Shown here: positions 11,095 through 24,880 of the stretch, one piece after another
Numbering within the stretch: position 1 is the stretch's first letter
How the letters are laid out: each line of letters starts with the position of its first letter
Assembly (NCBI GenBank): GCA_039619475.1
Contig: CM077116.1
Span: 104,391,164-104,455,163, forward strand
Length of the DNA stretch: 64,000 nucleotides
Reading direction: 5' to 3'
Source: Icerya purchasi
Lineage: Eukaryota > Arthropoda > Insecta > Hemiptera > Monophlebidae
Translations under genes and position numbers: made by a program
Notes under the pieces: model-generated
Databases searched by the model: none
Seen by the model: the letters and a program-made list of their open reading frames with translations, nothing else
What the model was told of the DNA's origin: nothing

Positions 11095-12750
11095 CCATTC
11101 TGAGTTTTGTCCTGTCTCCCCTGCTGAAATATTAATGTAGCCCTCAAGAAATCTAAAGTAAAAATTTCTTGCGGTGATGATAATATTCCGGCAAAAATAT
11201 TAGACAAGATTCCGCGGAAGGAGGTACTTTACACAATTAATGCTACAATGTGATTCGGCTATTTTCCAAAGTCCTGGAAAGTAGCCAAAATCACTGCATT
11301 ACTTAAACCAGACTCTTCCCAAGTGAATAATAGACGACCTATTAGTTTGCTTAGTAACTTAAACAAAATAGCGGTAAAAGTTACATTACATAGGCTTCGT
11401 AAATTCACCGATAGTAATAACATACTTCCAGTGGAGCAATCTAGTTTCAGACTAGGTTATTCTACTACGCATCAGGTTGCTAAGATCGCTGATCATGTGT
11501 CACGAATAACTTTAATGTAAAAAACACACACATGGTTAAGTCTATTTGACATTGCAAAAGCATTTGGCACAACCTGGCACGACGGGCCGATTTGTAAAAT
11601 GTTAAAATATAATTTTCCAAGATATTTAATTTAATTAGAAGTGATTTACGTAATAGAACCTTTTTACTTTTCATCATAAGAGGCTAAATCAATGACTAGA
11701 ACTGCCGTCGCAAGAGTCCCTCAAGGTAGTTTGCTGGGACCTTTTCTTTTTTCAGTGTACTTGTCCGATCTCCCTAAGTTGCAGTACACGAGTATGATGC
11801 TGATGATACGGCTACATATTGTAGCTCATATAAAACGTGTCTCCTATTTATAATCGTTTGCAGTTTCACAGTTTTCGGGTTTTAACATTTTTGAAAAAAT
11901 GAAAAATCGAAATTAATCCAAATAAAACAGAAGCTATACTTTTTACTCGTAGATACCCTATCTCCCCAAGGCAACTGAATATTAAAGGCACCAGGATTAG
12001 GTGGGATGATCATGTTCGATATCTAGGTATAATTCTGGATAAGAAATTATCTTCTAAGGAACACTTAAAACACGCTAAAGCAAAAAAGAAATAGAGCTAT
12101 TACTGCCTTGTACCCAACTATTAATGGAAGAACTTACTTAAACACTACAAACAAGCTTATTATCTATTAGACCAATATCGGCTTATTCAGCTCCAGTGTT
12201 TGGTGTTCGATTTCATACTCCAATTTTAATTAATTTAAATTACTACAGAATAGCTGTTGTCGGTGTATTTTAAACGTTCCCCGCTGGACTAAACTTGATA
12301 ATATGCATAATTAGTTATAGTTGCCTTGTGTAAAAGATTTTATAATTAACACAGCAAAAAAATTTTTTCATCGCTATTCCTACCATAACAAAATACTTAA
12401 AAAGAATATGTGAGATTAAAATTCCAGGCAGCTAGCCCAGATGCACATTAAATATAAGCATCGTCGGATTAAACATAATTTAGTTAGTCGGTGATGCCGC
12501 TAAACTATTAAGTAATGATTTTAATAGTATAAATTGGCTGTAATTTTGATTATTTTTCGTGGTTTTTCTGTTATACTTTTTTCCCTTTGTATTTTGTATA
12601 GTATTTATATTTTTGTTAACAATGTGTAAGCCTTCTACTTTTTTTATCACTAATGTAATGCGGTTAAGTCCCTTTCGAACTCGTATGCATTCTATGTTTA
12701 TATATGCTCTGCAACTCTGTACTTAATACGTTCTGTTCTGTTCAAAAAAT
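11095..12750 (+). pseudogene. Degraded LINE reverse transcriptase (Jockey-like), plus strand
   Basis: Broken frames on the + strand read in order: ISCGDDNIPAKILDKIP (about 11160-11215), PKSWKVAKITALLKP, then RRPISLLSNLNKIA and SSFRLGYSTTHQVAKIADH (11323-11520), LFDIAKAFGTTWHDG, then VARVPQGSLLGPFLFSVYLSDLPKL. A catalytic remnant follows in another frame near 11791-11830 (Y-D-ADDTATYCSS). The thumb is IEINPNKTEAILFTRRYP, then DHVRYLGIILDKKLSSKEHL, then RPISAYSAPVFG. Several stops and frameshifts are present. The AT-rich 3' portion ends near GTTCTGTTCAAAAAATAA (about 12750). It probably lies inside the large 5' intron of the SVWC gene, if that intron exists. Confidence 0.82.
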
Positions 12751-12754
12751 AATT

Positions 12755-13589
12755 AGGGGCGAGTTCTGAAAAATTACCCCCAGCAGCATGCGCGTACAAA
12801 ATTAATGAGGTATTAGTGGGGGAACCAATAAATGATGCTTGTTCAGTACTAGATATAGAAATGTTTGTGATTTTGTTCTGTATCCAGGAATATTATGAAT
12901 TTAAGTTTCAACAAAAGAGAATGACACAAACGAATCAATCGCGCGAAAAATTCAAGGGATTTTACTATTGCAAAACGAGATGGACTATCATGTTGACCTT
13001 ATGTGGGTCCCTGCACATAATCAGACCCAGCGAAAGTGAGCGAATGTAGAAGCCCATTTTGCTATGTTATCCCCGATGCTGCATAAATCTCGAGGTCCAA
13101 TGACGCTTGACACATTTCGACTAGAAAGAATGACTGAACAGTGGAACGAAGAATTAAAATCCAAAACTACGTTCTTACGTCAAATAAAACTGTGATGATC
13201 GAACCATGGTGATGTCGCCAATAAATAGTCCGTGTACTGAATACACAATTATCAATCGGCTAAAAATAGGGCACATAGTTAAAAGCCATGACTACATACT
13301 GCAAAGGATAACTCAACCTGACACGTGTTCACACTGTGTAGAATTAAAATATCCGTTAATACAACATATTCTGATCGAATGCCGTAGATTTAATGTTGTC
13401 CGCCCAACCACAGAAATATTGGACAACAAATCATATCATATCTTGCAGAAATACATTCAGGATGGCAGACTAATAGGTCGTATTTAAAGCACCCTAGGCA
13501 GCTTTCACCATGATAACGCTGGTAGTTAAAAACGGTATTGTTAGTGGCCAGACGGTTTCTCCTCGGGCCAAAAAAAAACAAAAAAAAAA
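12755..13589 (+). pseudogene. LINE 3' fragment: RNase H, zinc knuckle, 3' UTR and poly-A, plus strand
   Basis: The reading HVDLMWVPAHNQTQ, a stop, then VEAHFAML (about 12975-13065) is an RNase H remnant; the following TLDTFRLERMTEQWNEELK continues it. At 13206-13487 the frame INRLKIGHIVKSHDYIL, then CSHCVELKYPLIQHILIEC is the C-terminal CCHC-type knuckle of I/R1/Jockey-like LINEs. The 3' UTR ends in TGGCCAGACGG, then CTCGGGCC and an A-rich tail at 13569-13589. The reading frame is interrupted by stops between the domains. Confidence 0.75.
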
Positions 13590-13599
13590 CGGTAAATAA

Positions 13600-16500
13600 C
13601 AACAAAAATACGGAGAACGTTTAGATCGAAAGATATAATGCGTAGCTGTAGCAGCTTAATTGTATAAACCTCAGAGATCAGGCATAATTTTAAATTATTA
13701 TTATTCCTATTTTAAAAATATCATGTACGAGGGAGTAGCTAAGAACTGATTTAATTTAATTTAAGATATTTCCAACAAGAATTGTTTATGATAGCGTGGA
13801 GTCTTTCAGTTTTCAAATGTTTTCGTGTGCTTATACGCAATATGTGAGCACAAATCGTATTTACAAAAGACGCAATTGTAATGACAAAAAATAATACGGG
13901 CCGTTTTAACTATCGTAAAAGTATTTTTAATTGGAAAAAACTGCATACAGAAATTAAAGATAGCTCAGTTTTGTCGGACAGATTCTTTATTCTGTCTTCG
14001 GAACTGGAATATCTTCGTAAGATACATTTAAGCGTGACGCTAGAAATAAAACGGAAATGATAATAAACATCATCATGAAGAGTTATTGTCTTTGAAACGC
14101 GTCAGAATACGTAATAATTAAATATTAAATTAAAAAAGAAAGTGCGATTTGCGTGAATTTTATTTATTAACATTAATAATGTATACTTTAAATTTTGGTT
14201 TTAAAATATAAAATTTACTAACATTAAAATCTAGGCCAGATTTAGTCATTGGTGGAAATTTCAATTTCAGATAAAAATATCGTTAATACTCGCACCGATT
14301 AGTCGAGGGTTTTTCTTTCGTTTATTAAAATTTTCTGATCAAAAATGAAATATATTCATACCGAAAATGATTTTTGACATTGATCACAAACGCTTCTCTC
14401 CCTCCTCGTGTTCTCGTGCTTGAGTATTTACAGTTGCATGGGGCCGTTCGTTCTATTTGTTTTTTTTTTTTTTTGGGCTGTGTGGAGTTCCTTATTAGCT
14501 ACCATGTACAAATTGAATAGTATTCGATTTTGGGAGATAAATTTCCCTAAATTTAAAAAAAAAAAAAAAAAAAAGAACAAAACGACCCCCGGTTACTTAC
14601 TAAAAATATAAATGTAAATTTTTAAAATCACAATAATTTATATGGTCGTTGTTATCGTTGTTCGAATTTAGTTTTTTACCGTTAGCAACTTGAGCAGAAT
14701 TTAGGCTATAAACGTCGTACAGCGTGATTTTACGAAAAGACAAGCTCTTAATGGTGAAACTATACATTTAATAACGCATAAAACAAGCGTGCCTCTTTAT
14801 TTGCAATTAGTAGTAGTATTTGTAAGATTTATTGCAAAACCGTTTAACATCCAGGCTTTGTGACGGCGTGCGTATATAGTCGTTTTAACGCCACGTTCCA
14901 AGTAATCGAATCGGCGATAGAGCAGTTTGTGTTAAAAAACTATCTTGAATTCAAAAATCGTTAAAATAAGATTGCTTCTCTCTTCGGATCCCCCATAAGG
15001 CGTTAATAATTCAATAACTCTGCGCAAGGATTAAGATCGGTTGTTTATTTTCTAAGAAAACTGTATAGAAAATCAATTATGAAAGTTGTAGCATGTATGG
15101 CGCGACTTCGAAAAAAAGCACGTAATAAATTGCGTATGACAAAAACAGGATTGGACAACATTCAAAAACTAGTTACATAATCGGCGAGAGAAAGAAGAAA
15201 TTTCATCCTGGCCAAGTTCAAATTGATTTCCTAGAAGAAGTCGTTTCATCGAGAATTTAAAATTTTTCCACGAAAAAAACCCGCCCGAAAATTAATAAAT
15301 CTTTACGGCGCGACCACGGTAATACTAACACACACGCGGGCATATGCAACGGAGACGGTCTCTCGCATTCATTATGTAACACGAGAGAAACACATTTTCC
15401 AGACTCTTAATGACCGGATAAGCAAAAACGTTTAAGTAAGAAAAAGACATAATAGCTGAAAATTACAAGCGATTACGTAACTGACCCCATTTATTTACCA
15501 GTGCTGTTTGAACAGTTGAAAGATTAAATCGAAGATTACCTTCGTACGTTACAATATTATTAAATTTATTCCGTTTTTATTACAACCAACGCGTCGTAAT
15601 GCGTCAGCGCCTACATACACACATGCACACACGTACACGTACACGTACACGTTCGGATAGACAGGATTTTATAAGAAAGCCATTTATGGGATTTTCGAGT
15701 TTTAGCAATTCAAATTAGCGATTACTTCGATCTGGTTTTGGTTTCTTTTTTGTATTTTTCGTTCGTTGTCATTGTTGTCAAATATAAATTTACGGATTTC
15801 AATTATAAACGAGATGGCCGAGCAGATTTCTTTGAATTTAAAAGCGGCCTTCCAGAAAGATTTTCGCTTTCTATGGGCCCCTCTATTTTCACAACGACCT
15901 ACCGGGATTGATGTATGTTTTGTTTTCTCAATACGTAGAATTTATTTTCTTTTATTTCTGTAGATTACCAATGCCTAATGTTTCAGTTTGTACATGTCCT
16001 TATTGATAAAATTTATTTTATTTTTTCAAAAACTGCAATAATTATCTATTATCAAAATTTCAATACCGTAGTCGCAGTACACAAAAGTTTTTTTCCCAGT
16101 TTGATTGTAGTCTTTACATTTTATGTAGTATCATTTGTGCTTGTAATGCATGGGAATTCGAGAGCATTGAATAACAAAAAAAAACTTGTTAATGAATAAT
16201 AAAAATAAAAACTCAACCAATTACGAGTATTCTGTCCATTAGTTTAGCAAATCACGTTATTTAAACTACAATCATTAAAGGGAAAATTTCAAAACTTCTA
16301 TATATATATATGTACATACATATATGTGTATTCATATTCATATTCTTAAAGAATTTTCTGATTGATTTTTAGTGAAAAATAATGTAGGTATTATCAAGGG
16401 TAGGGTCAGAATTGTAAAAACTGCTTTATAGACAAGGGATTTGATGTAGGCAACGATGAATTAGAAAGAAACAAAAATTAGTTTTGAATATATTTTGGAA

Positions 16501-19097
16501 AGCAGATATGTTATGTGTGCACGATTTATCTGTTGTTACGGAGTAGTATCGAATTTATGGTTCATAACTGATTTTTTTCTTTTTCTTTGACGGAACATGT
16601 CTTACGGCTGGGCTTAATATAAAATTTTATCCGTCACGAAGAAATGTCACAAAATTTTATAATGTTTTCGCAGCAGCCAAAAGACGTATCCGAGTTCTTA
16701 ATTGTTTAATTATTTTCGTACAGCGGAGATAATCGTATCGGGCTACTGATTTGAAGTAAAATGATTACCACGGTAAATATAAATGAATGTTTTAGGTTTT
16801 ACTTTTTTCGATTACGCTGTTTAGCAGTTCGTTGAACAGAGTTTTAAAGTTGTTCAAAAAAACATAATTTTAACTGAACGACTCCGATATTAAAGTTCGT
16901 AACTTGTTTTGAAGTGGTCATTTAAATCGTTACTAGAGTATTTCCCGATCAATAATTAGACGTATTTACCAGAACTTATATAAAATCCTGCGATCATGTC
17001 AGAAGAAACAAGAAAATGATGATTGAACTTATTCGAGACTACGAAAAAAAAAAAAAAAATAAACAAAAGTCAGAAATCAAAATTTATGACTTACGTAAAG
17101 AAATTTTGTTTAGGTAGCAGAATTTCGTGAAGTAGTTGTGCGATAATTCCGATCAATACCTTTTCCGCTTTTGCCGGATAAAAATGATGAGTTTTCCGAA
17201 ATGAAAAAGATGTGCTATAGGCTGTATCCAGGTTTAGTTGTATAAGAAATTTCACTGAAATCCATCCAGAAATAAGAGTGGGCTAAACAGAGTAGAGATA
17301 AGCAAACGCACTTTTGGATTTAAGTATACAATCGCAACCTTGATCAATTTTCGAAGTGATTTCTATATAATATGGATGAGTAACTTTCTATAATTTAACC
17401 TTTTCGTATGTTTAGTTTGAACAATTTCTTATTATTTCGAGATCTAATTTTACAGCCCTGCGCTTGTAGAAAATTGTTTTCCAGTATCTGCGCGAATGGC
17501 GGTACATAACGTTCCCACTTGATTACGGGGCATTATCATTCTGAACCCCACAATGTTAAATTTGTTGTCACCTATTTATGCCGAACATTATTACTTGTCG
17601 GGGCACCTCTTTTTTGGACGCGTTGTTCTGAAATGTTTGTCCACCTATGCTAATCTTCTGATCGGATTGTAAAGGTGGAATTCAGTCGTATATTTTTAAA
17701 ACACACGTTGCTATGTAACAAATATTCGTTGGGGATATATCGTTTTATCCATTTTGTAACATGCTGCTTTTCCTCTTCTATTGAACATTTTTATTTTTTG
17801 TTTTCTATTTTCGAGTACCCTAGATTTCAAAATGTTTGTAAATTTACAACCCCGTTTTCATAAATCCGCCGGCAAGCATAGCGTTCGATTGGAGAATTTG
17901 TGAAATACGACAATGCTAATAATTTAATAGGCTGTGACCATTGTTCAAGCAGTCAATCAAGGTGTTATAAAATTTACAAAATATTCCAAAGTACTTTAAA
18001 ATTTCGTATATATGTGCGCATCATATAATTTGCCAAATAAATAAGATCAAAAATAATTTGGCATTTCCGAGTGTAATTTTAATGTTTCACCAAATGTTTT
18101 AATATCTGCAAGAAGTTTAAACATACAGTTGTTTCATAAATTACGTCAAATAATCATGATGTTCCGGATAATTTACACGACTTTTAGATACTTAATTGGT
18201 AAAAAAAAAAAAAAAAAGTAAAATAAAAGAAATATTGCGAGAGAATGTGAGATGCATCCTCGGTAAGAAGTAGTCGTGATGTACATAAACAAACCCGGCA
18301 GCTAATTGATTAATAATTCTAAACACATACGATCAAGTAAATTTAATCTGCACTACGATTTCCGGAGTTTTAACAGCATTCAGTGGCATTTACAATATAC
18401 AACATGCGATACGGTGTCCATTATGATTAAAATTTAACATTTAGAATTTCATAAATACTGAATTCTTTTTAGTGTTAGGGCCTTTCTATTCTTTTTTCTT
18501 TTTTAACCTTCTGGCTACTTTTTTTCAGTCTCCCCTTTTAAATGGACATCTATATAAACCTACAAAAATAAAACAAAATAATTTTGTTTGATAAATTGAT
18601 TTATACAGCTCAATCGCTATCAATCGGATTCCATTCTCCTATTCATCGAATCAACTAATTGTAAGTGGAACTATTGAGGTTGCATCGAATTAATGGATTT
18701 TCTGCTGCTTCGAAAGCCTGTTGGAATTTATGGTATTTTTGAGATAACAAACTTCTCTGTAACAACTCCTCAAGTATAGATCGCAATTTTATGTTGCTCT
18801 AATAAGGATATGTTTACTTAGTAAAATGTACTTCGTGATTGAAACAGAAGGGAAATTTTAAAAACTTCCATTAAATTGCAAAAATCCGATATATGTAGTA
18901 GGGGTTTTATCTTTAGAACTACTAAAATTCATGAATTTTATAATTAAAGTGATTCTAATATGTGACTTTTTAAATGTTTTTTTCAATATGTGACATGATG
19001 TTAGAAGAAATGAGACTGTATTTTAATTATTCAATTCAGGCAGTACCGATAATTAGAAAATGATTCCTTCTTAGTGTTACGACGAAATTAAACTATA
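13600..19097. other. Unassigned AT-rich sequence
   Basis: There are short homopolymers and a T15 tract at about 14460-14475 followed by GGGCTGTGTGGAG, which could be the poly-A end of a minus-strand retroposon. Open frames are all short (under 75 codons) and without motifs. If the 9666 donor joins 40019, this is intronic. Confidence 0.45.
15613..15652. repeat. Imperfect CA / CGTACA simple repeat
   Basis: ACATACACACATGCACACAC is followed by three CGTACA-type units and CGTT. Confidence 0.8.
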
Positions 19098-19099
19098 TA

Positions 19100-19332
19100 C
19101 AGGGTGCGGCAGCATAACTTCCTTTTTTAAAATGCGCCACTTTTTTTCTACTCAATTTTGTTAAAGAAAAATAATAACAGAAAATCGAAATAACGGATAC
19201 TCTAGATCCCCCATTGGGGCAATATTCATTTTCTGTTATTATTTCGATTTTCTGTTATTATTTCTCTTTAAAAAAATTGAGTAGAAAAAAAGTGGCGCAT
19301 TTTGAAAACGGAAGTTATACTGCCGCACCCTG
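19100..19332. mobile_element. Palindromic mariner-type MITE with TA target duplication
   Basis: Two arms of about 94 bases (19100-19193 and 19239-19332) are nearly perfect reverse complements, starting CAGGGTGCGGCAGCATAACT and ending in its complement. They enclose a short loop of about 45 bases. TA dinucleotides flank both ends (19098-19099 and 19333-19334), the target duplication of Tc1/mariner elements. There is no transposase. A 66-codon open frame within the right arm is incidental. Confidence 0.85.
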
Positions 19333-19677
19333 TATCTATTTAGTTCGCACGTTTTGTTTAAAGCATGTGTATGTTTTTTTTGAAAATTTTCTTAAACTTC
19401 GAAATGAAAAATAATTATTCATTTCAATAAAAATCCTAAAAGAATATCTGCGAAGAGAAGAGTTTTTCAATTTTGATATTCAAATGTTATCCCGGAAAAG
19501 TACTAGAATTTATCTTGTAACAATTTTAATTGTTTAAATAAGGCGAATTTTAACCGATTATTTTTTTGAAAATAATAGAAGTATTATATATTGAAGCTCG
19601 AAGCCAATAAAATTCAATACCAAGATTAATACTATTTTAGTATCAAATATAATTGAATTTTTTGTACTTTTGTTTTT

Positions 19678-20300
19678 TGTTTTTTTTTTTTTTTTTTTTG
19701 GTGCCCTAAACTGACTTAACAACATCATATTTTTATCCGATTGAAAATAGCAGTCCTAAAGGAATTTAATAAAGAAAATTACCGATAGAGATGGAAGGGA
19801 AGTGATGGAAGAAGATTAAAAAACTAGAAGATCATCAATAATGGAGTTAAAGTGAAGGAGAGTAGTAGAACGTTGCGGAAAAGGGATTAATTAAAACGGA
19901 AGATACCAGGAAGAGGTTAGATTAGAAAGTAATACGAGGAAGGATTAGAAGGAAGACGAGTCCGAAACCACTGACTAGCGTAGCTGGTTAAAAGTGAAGG
20001 TCTTGGAATTTGTGCAGAAAATGACCGCTGAAAGCGGCCAAAGAGTTTGCAGCATCATTGTCTTCAATTTAGAGCGACTGAGATTTCACAAGAGGGTAAT
20101 AAGTATGAAACAAAAAGTAAAAATTATTTGGGGACAGTGAAGCGACTGGGAAAAAAATAAAATTATCAGAGAAATCTAAGGAGGGAGATAAAACAGCTTG
20201 TAGATCATTTCTGAAATCGGGAATTTTGAGGACTTTAAACGGAGAGGTAGTGCATAAAACAGTCATTAAGGTGGCTGCGAACATGGAGCAAAAGGAGATC
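19678..20300 (-). mobile_element. Possible minus-strand retroelement fragment after a poly-T tract
   Basis: A T-run at 19680-19699 is followed rightwards by purine-rich + strand sequence to about 20300, the same layout (poly-T, then purine-rich) as the confirmed minus-strand LINE copies. A 71-codon minus-strand frame (20284-20069) shows no motif that I recognise. Assignment rests on composition only. Confidence 0.25.
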
Positions 20301-23030
20301 TGAAGGATTTAAAATGATAAAATCCATCAACCCCCTCATCGTTTTCGATCAAGTTCACACGTTATAACTTGAGAAATTAGGTATGTGACGGCTAAACGTA
20401 CTTTTTTTGACCTTAGAGACAACATTTTAATTACAGTTTGCAAAATATATGCCAAAACGAAAAGAAACTAAACGTTATCGGGATACGCCGAATAAATGAA
20501 ATTTCTGCAATAATAAGGGGTAATCAAAACAATGTTTAACCGACTATAATGCACTTTTTTATAGTACATTATTATTTATTGTGCAAAAAAAAAAATAAAA
20601 AAATATGAACAGTTTTACTGTTACATTTTGATATCGTGTAATCTGAGATAAAGACAAAATGAAAACAACAGTAAAGTAATCGGTGTTCCCATCCGGTAGT
20701 ATGTTTTTTAGTGTCGGATCAAAATAATGACGTGAAAATGGAAAAACTTTAATTACGTGCACCTGTCGAGATAAAGCGTAGAACTATTTTTCAAAAAATA
20801 TTAACGTACTTAAAAAGATCGCTATAGAGTTGAAATTTGTAATAATCTACACTTCGCGGTTGCTTTAGAGAAGTAAAAGTGTATATTCTGAGTAAGAATA
20901 ATTGTATTCCAAAGAGAAACTTAATTTCGTCATTATTATTAAGGTAATTACACAATATTTACACTGGCGTAATTGTTCATGCACAAAAAAAACAAACAAA
21001 TAAACAATATAATACATGCAACAAAAGAAGAACACTATGGCTCACACGGTTTACATAAAAGTCGAGTAAAATTTAGCGTCTATGTAAATATGCTCGTTTA
21101 CCTGGCGTCCGGTAGGAAAGCATGCTTGCCGCCGACAAGGCGATAAATTTTAAGAAACATGATTCATTCAGATTAGCGAAGGTCGCACTCTATTACTCGT
21201 TTGACGTGTAGATGAAAATGAACGAGTAAATAGTTTTGTAGCCAACGATAATTTGCAAAAAAAATAACGTAATACGTTTTGTTTGTAGACGTGCCTTTTT
21301 TCATGGTAGTATGTCCAAATAATTTCTCAGTTCTCTCTCTCGAACGTCCAATGATCACTTTGAATAAGCCGAAACAACTTTTCACCTATTGCTTTGAAGG
21401 GAAGCCCTTTTCTATCTTTTCCTTTATTGTTCTAATGCTGTTGATTAATCGCTCGTTCCGCGTGCGGTATTCTTCTTTTTTTTCTTTTTCTTTTTTTTTT
21501 TTTTTTTTGGAACAGTTACGGTAGTGTTTAATATAATTCGGCCATCCCGATTATTACTAAAAGTAGTAGACATTAGTTAGTTATCCGTGCTCCTTAAATT
21601 CTGCCAAGAAGATAGACATAAAATAAAGAATTCATGAACAATTTAGAGATCTTGTCTGTCATATTTCGACCGGTTGAAGTTCATATTTTTGTTGCTGCAG
21701 AAGTAGAGATTTATGTGCTTTATGATATATAGTTCTTTTTGCATCGGGGAGGTTCTAGACATTATAGAAAAGACCGGAATCGTAAAATGAATTTTGGTAA
21801 AGGAGATTGTATCAGATGAATTACAAATTTTTTCTTCATTTTTCTCCTACAATCTCAGTTTAACCATTTAGCGATAATGTGAACTGCCCTCACTTTTGTT
21901 TGATGGTTGCGCTTAGTAACTCTATATTTTAAGAGTAATAATAATCGTAGTTCATGGCAATAGTCGTATACAAGAAGAAAAGCTATCTCACAGTGAGCGC
22001 GCGTGTGTTCGTTTACTCACTTACATTTGGCTCGAATACGTGAAATTTAATCTGTAGGCTTGTCGTAGTGTGCAATTACTGCGAGCGTATACGTCGTTGG
22101 TTGCTAGCGAAAGTGCCTGCTTTTGTTTTTTGCAGAATTTCTGCGATCTCCATGATATTCCATTATTTTTGTTGTAGGCTATCACGGTTTCGTTTTTATC
22201 ATGATAATTTAAGCCAGATTTCGTGCAAAGTGCCGGGGGACGGTACATCTTTATTTGCCTTCTGTCGTAAGGGGAAGTTCATCTTGTTAGGGACATATAC
22301 TTATCGTGTATAACGCTTGTAACGACCGAGCCATCTCAGGTGATTTTATCAGTGCACTGTACGGAAATGTGGTCTGGCCAGCTAATTCTAAAGATCGTCT
22401 AAAATGGCAGGTTTTCAGTTTGTTCGGTTGTTTCTTCGTCACATTTTCTATTTATGTATATACTGCGCGAGACTTTATATTGAACAGAGTTTAGAATATT
22501 CGGCTCATTATCCGTTTATTCGTGAATCAATTTTGACATTTTCCGCAAAGCTTTTATCACGGCGTTTTACGTATTTCGCATGTTTCGTCATCAAAATTAC
22601 CGTAAAAAATGCCTAGCCGTTTGAAATTTGTGTGTGATTCTATAACGTGTCCATCGATTAAAAATTAACCGGTGTTGAGTACGTACGCTTTAAATAATTG
22701 TACTGCATCTTGAAACCAAACTGGAGTGTTAACTAATTAGCGATGAATTGGTCGATTTTAATCATTTGATAAAATTATTTTATATCGATTATTTTATTAA
22801 AAATTCGTATTACTATGTGTCATTTTTACCAACTCGTCAAAACTTGTTAATTGATGCTGCAAAAAAAAAAAAAAAAAAAGTATTTAGAGGTTATTCAGCG
22901 AGTATTCACCAGATATTACATGATGTTGTGAAAATATGCAAGAGGAAATAGCGAAATACTCATTAACGTTTCGCTAAAATTCAGTTGTGTTTTAGCACAA
23001 TTATGCAAATAAATAGAAGCCCCTGATTTG

Positions 23031-23065
<35 letters not shown>

Positions 23066-23924
23066 CATCTTAAGAACTAAATATGTTCGCTTCTGTAAAT
23101 GACATCACAGTTAAAATGCGTAAAATCGATTCACAGATATCGTAGATCAAAATGATTAAAATTAAAATTTTTTTAATGCCCAGTTAAAAGAGCGCGACAG
23201 CGTAATTGTAATTTTTTTTCGGTACCAGCCTATAGAGTTAAGCGATATCGTTTGACCTAATTTTTCACGCTGTCAAACATGAGAGAAACTCAAAATGCTA
23301 CAGCTAATTTGTCATTTTGTAAATTGTCGCGTTCGTTTTAGCGTGCATTCATCGAGCGTTGTAACATTAATTAAGGGCAGGCTATTTTCTTACTGGAGCT
23401 TTCACCTGATTAATAATAATGCAATGTAGCGCCGGTTATGTAACGGGTTAGCTTTGCTATAGTAATGATAATTTAATTATGTTCAGTTACCTACGTGCGT
23501 ACAGGTGTTGGATAATTATGATATCTAAGTGTGAACGTGGAGTTTTAAACGTCGAAGTGATCTGCGTACAAGGTTGTTTCCGCGTTGGTAGCGTCTTGTT
23601 CGTTTTATTCATATCGTTCTATCGATCGAAGTTTTTACGTACAGTTAATATTTTTACTCTCGTCAAAAACATACACATACACAACTCATCACACGAGATG
23701 ACTAATTTTACTCATTTCTATCACTTATAACGATGAGGGTGGCATTGCCCTTTCCTCTGATTATAACACGCATCGATAATAGAACATTCGGATGACTCCT
23801 AAATCGGAGATATCTGCAATGATGACAGATTCATGATAATTAATTTCAGTAACAGTAGTACAAATAGCTGGTAATAGATGACAGCTGCAGTGACAATAAA
23901 AGTAGTAGACGTCAAAGTATCAAA

Positions 23925-23982
<58 letters not shown>

Positions 23983-24880
23983 GTAGGGGGCACGTAATAC
24001 TACACCGAAAGTTGAGAGTAATAATCGTAATAATATTTACACAATCTAATAGAGAAATAATTAATCTTTATCGATAACTAAGGTAATATAATAAACACTT
24101 TAAAGTTTTCGTTGAAAAACAATATGCGAAATCCCGATCAGCATACTAAAAGTTGCCGAAATGTTACGTAAATAATAATACGTCTAAAAATATTATGTAA
24201 AGTAAAAAAGTTGTCCAGAATTGGGTTATTATTCATTTGTCTTCGCCGTCTACAGCGAAATTTCCAGCTCCTTTTTTACATCAAGAGGGTATTTTTGCAT
24301 ACATCTCGGTCTTATCGCTCGTCTGGGAGTTATCAATGAATATTGACCGAGAAGCGAACATTGGAACTGATAGAATGTCAAAGATTAATTAGACGCGTGT
24401 TATAATAAATATACCTCAAATCATTTATACTGATTTCTTTTTAAGGGCAAAAACTTTATCAAGTTACATTTACTTACGAGTTGTGTAAGATTTGTATGCG
24501 AACCATTTTTTCGGTTCGCCAATGCTAAGCTTAATATATGAGCACTTTGCGAAAAGGCGAAAGGGTAATGCGGTGAGATTGAACACAACGACGAATCACG
24601 CGGGAACCCAATTTCGATGTGTGTCTTTTGCAAATGTATAAATCTACGGATAGTTTCGAAAAGCCGAAATCGTATCAATGAGCTAATAACGTTATTTAAT
24701 AATCTTCATTTCCCGGAGGCGGCATTGGAAATACTGCCGTCATATCAAGAACATACTTATTCAAATACGGTAATGAGTGATTTTCGCTGCTTTTAGAAGA
24801 TAGTTTTTCATCTTTACCTCAAACTAATAAAGGACACCATCAATCCTAGACTTATAAAAAAAAAAACAACAGGTTTTTAC
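20300..24880. other. Unassigned sequence with homopolymers and an (AAT)n tract
   Basis: A slightly GC-richer patch at 21960-22620 is open on both strands (75 codons minus, 81, 62 and 70 plus) without recognisable motifs. A runs at about 22860-22879 and 23039-23065 follow unclassified sequence and may be retroposon tails. No gene is supported. Confidence 0.4.
23925..23981. repeat. (AAT)n microsatellite
   Basis: About 19 uninterrupted AAT units, read directly. Confidence 0.95.

Noticed and set aside
19214..19414. 66-codon + frame
   Set aside because: It is mostly the right arm of the palindromic MITE and its flank.
22021..22616. Overlapping open frames on both strands
   Set aside because: All are short, have no motifs or conserved architecture, and contradict each other across strands.
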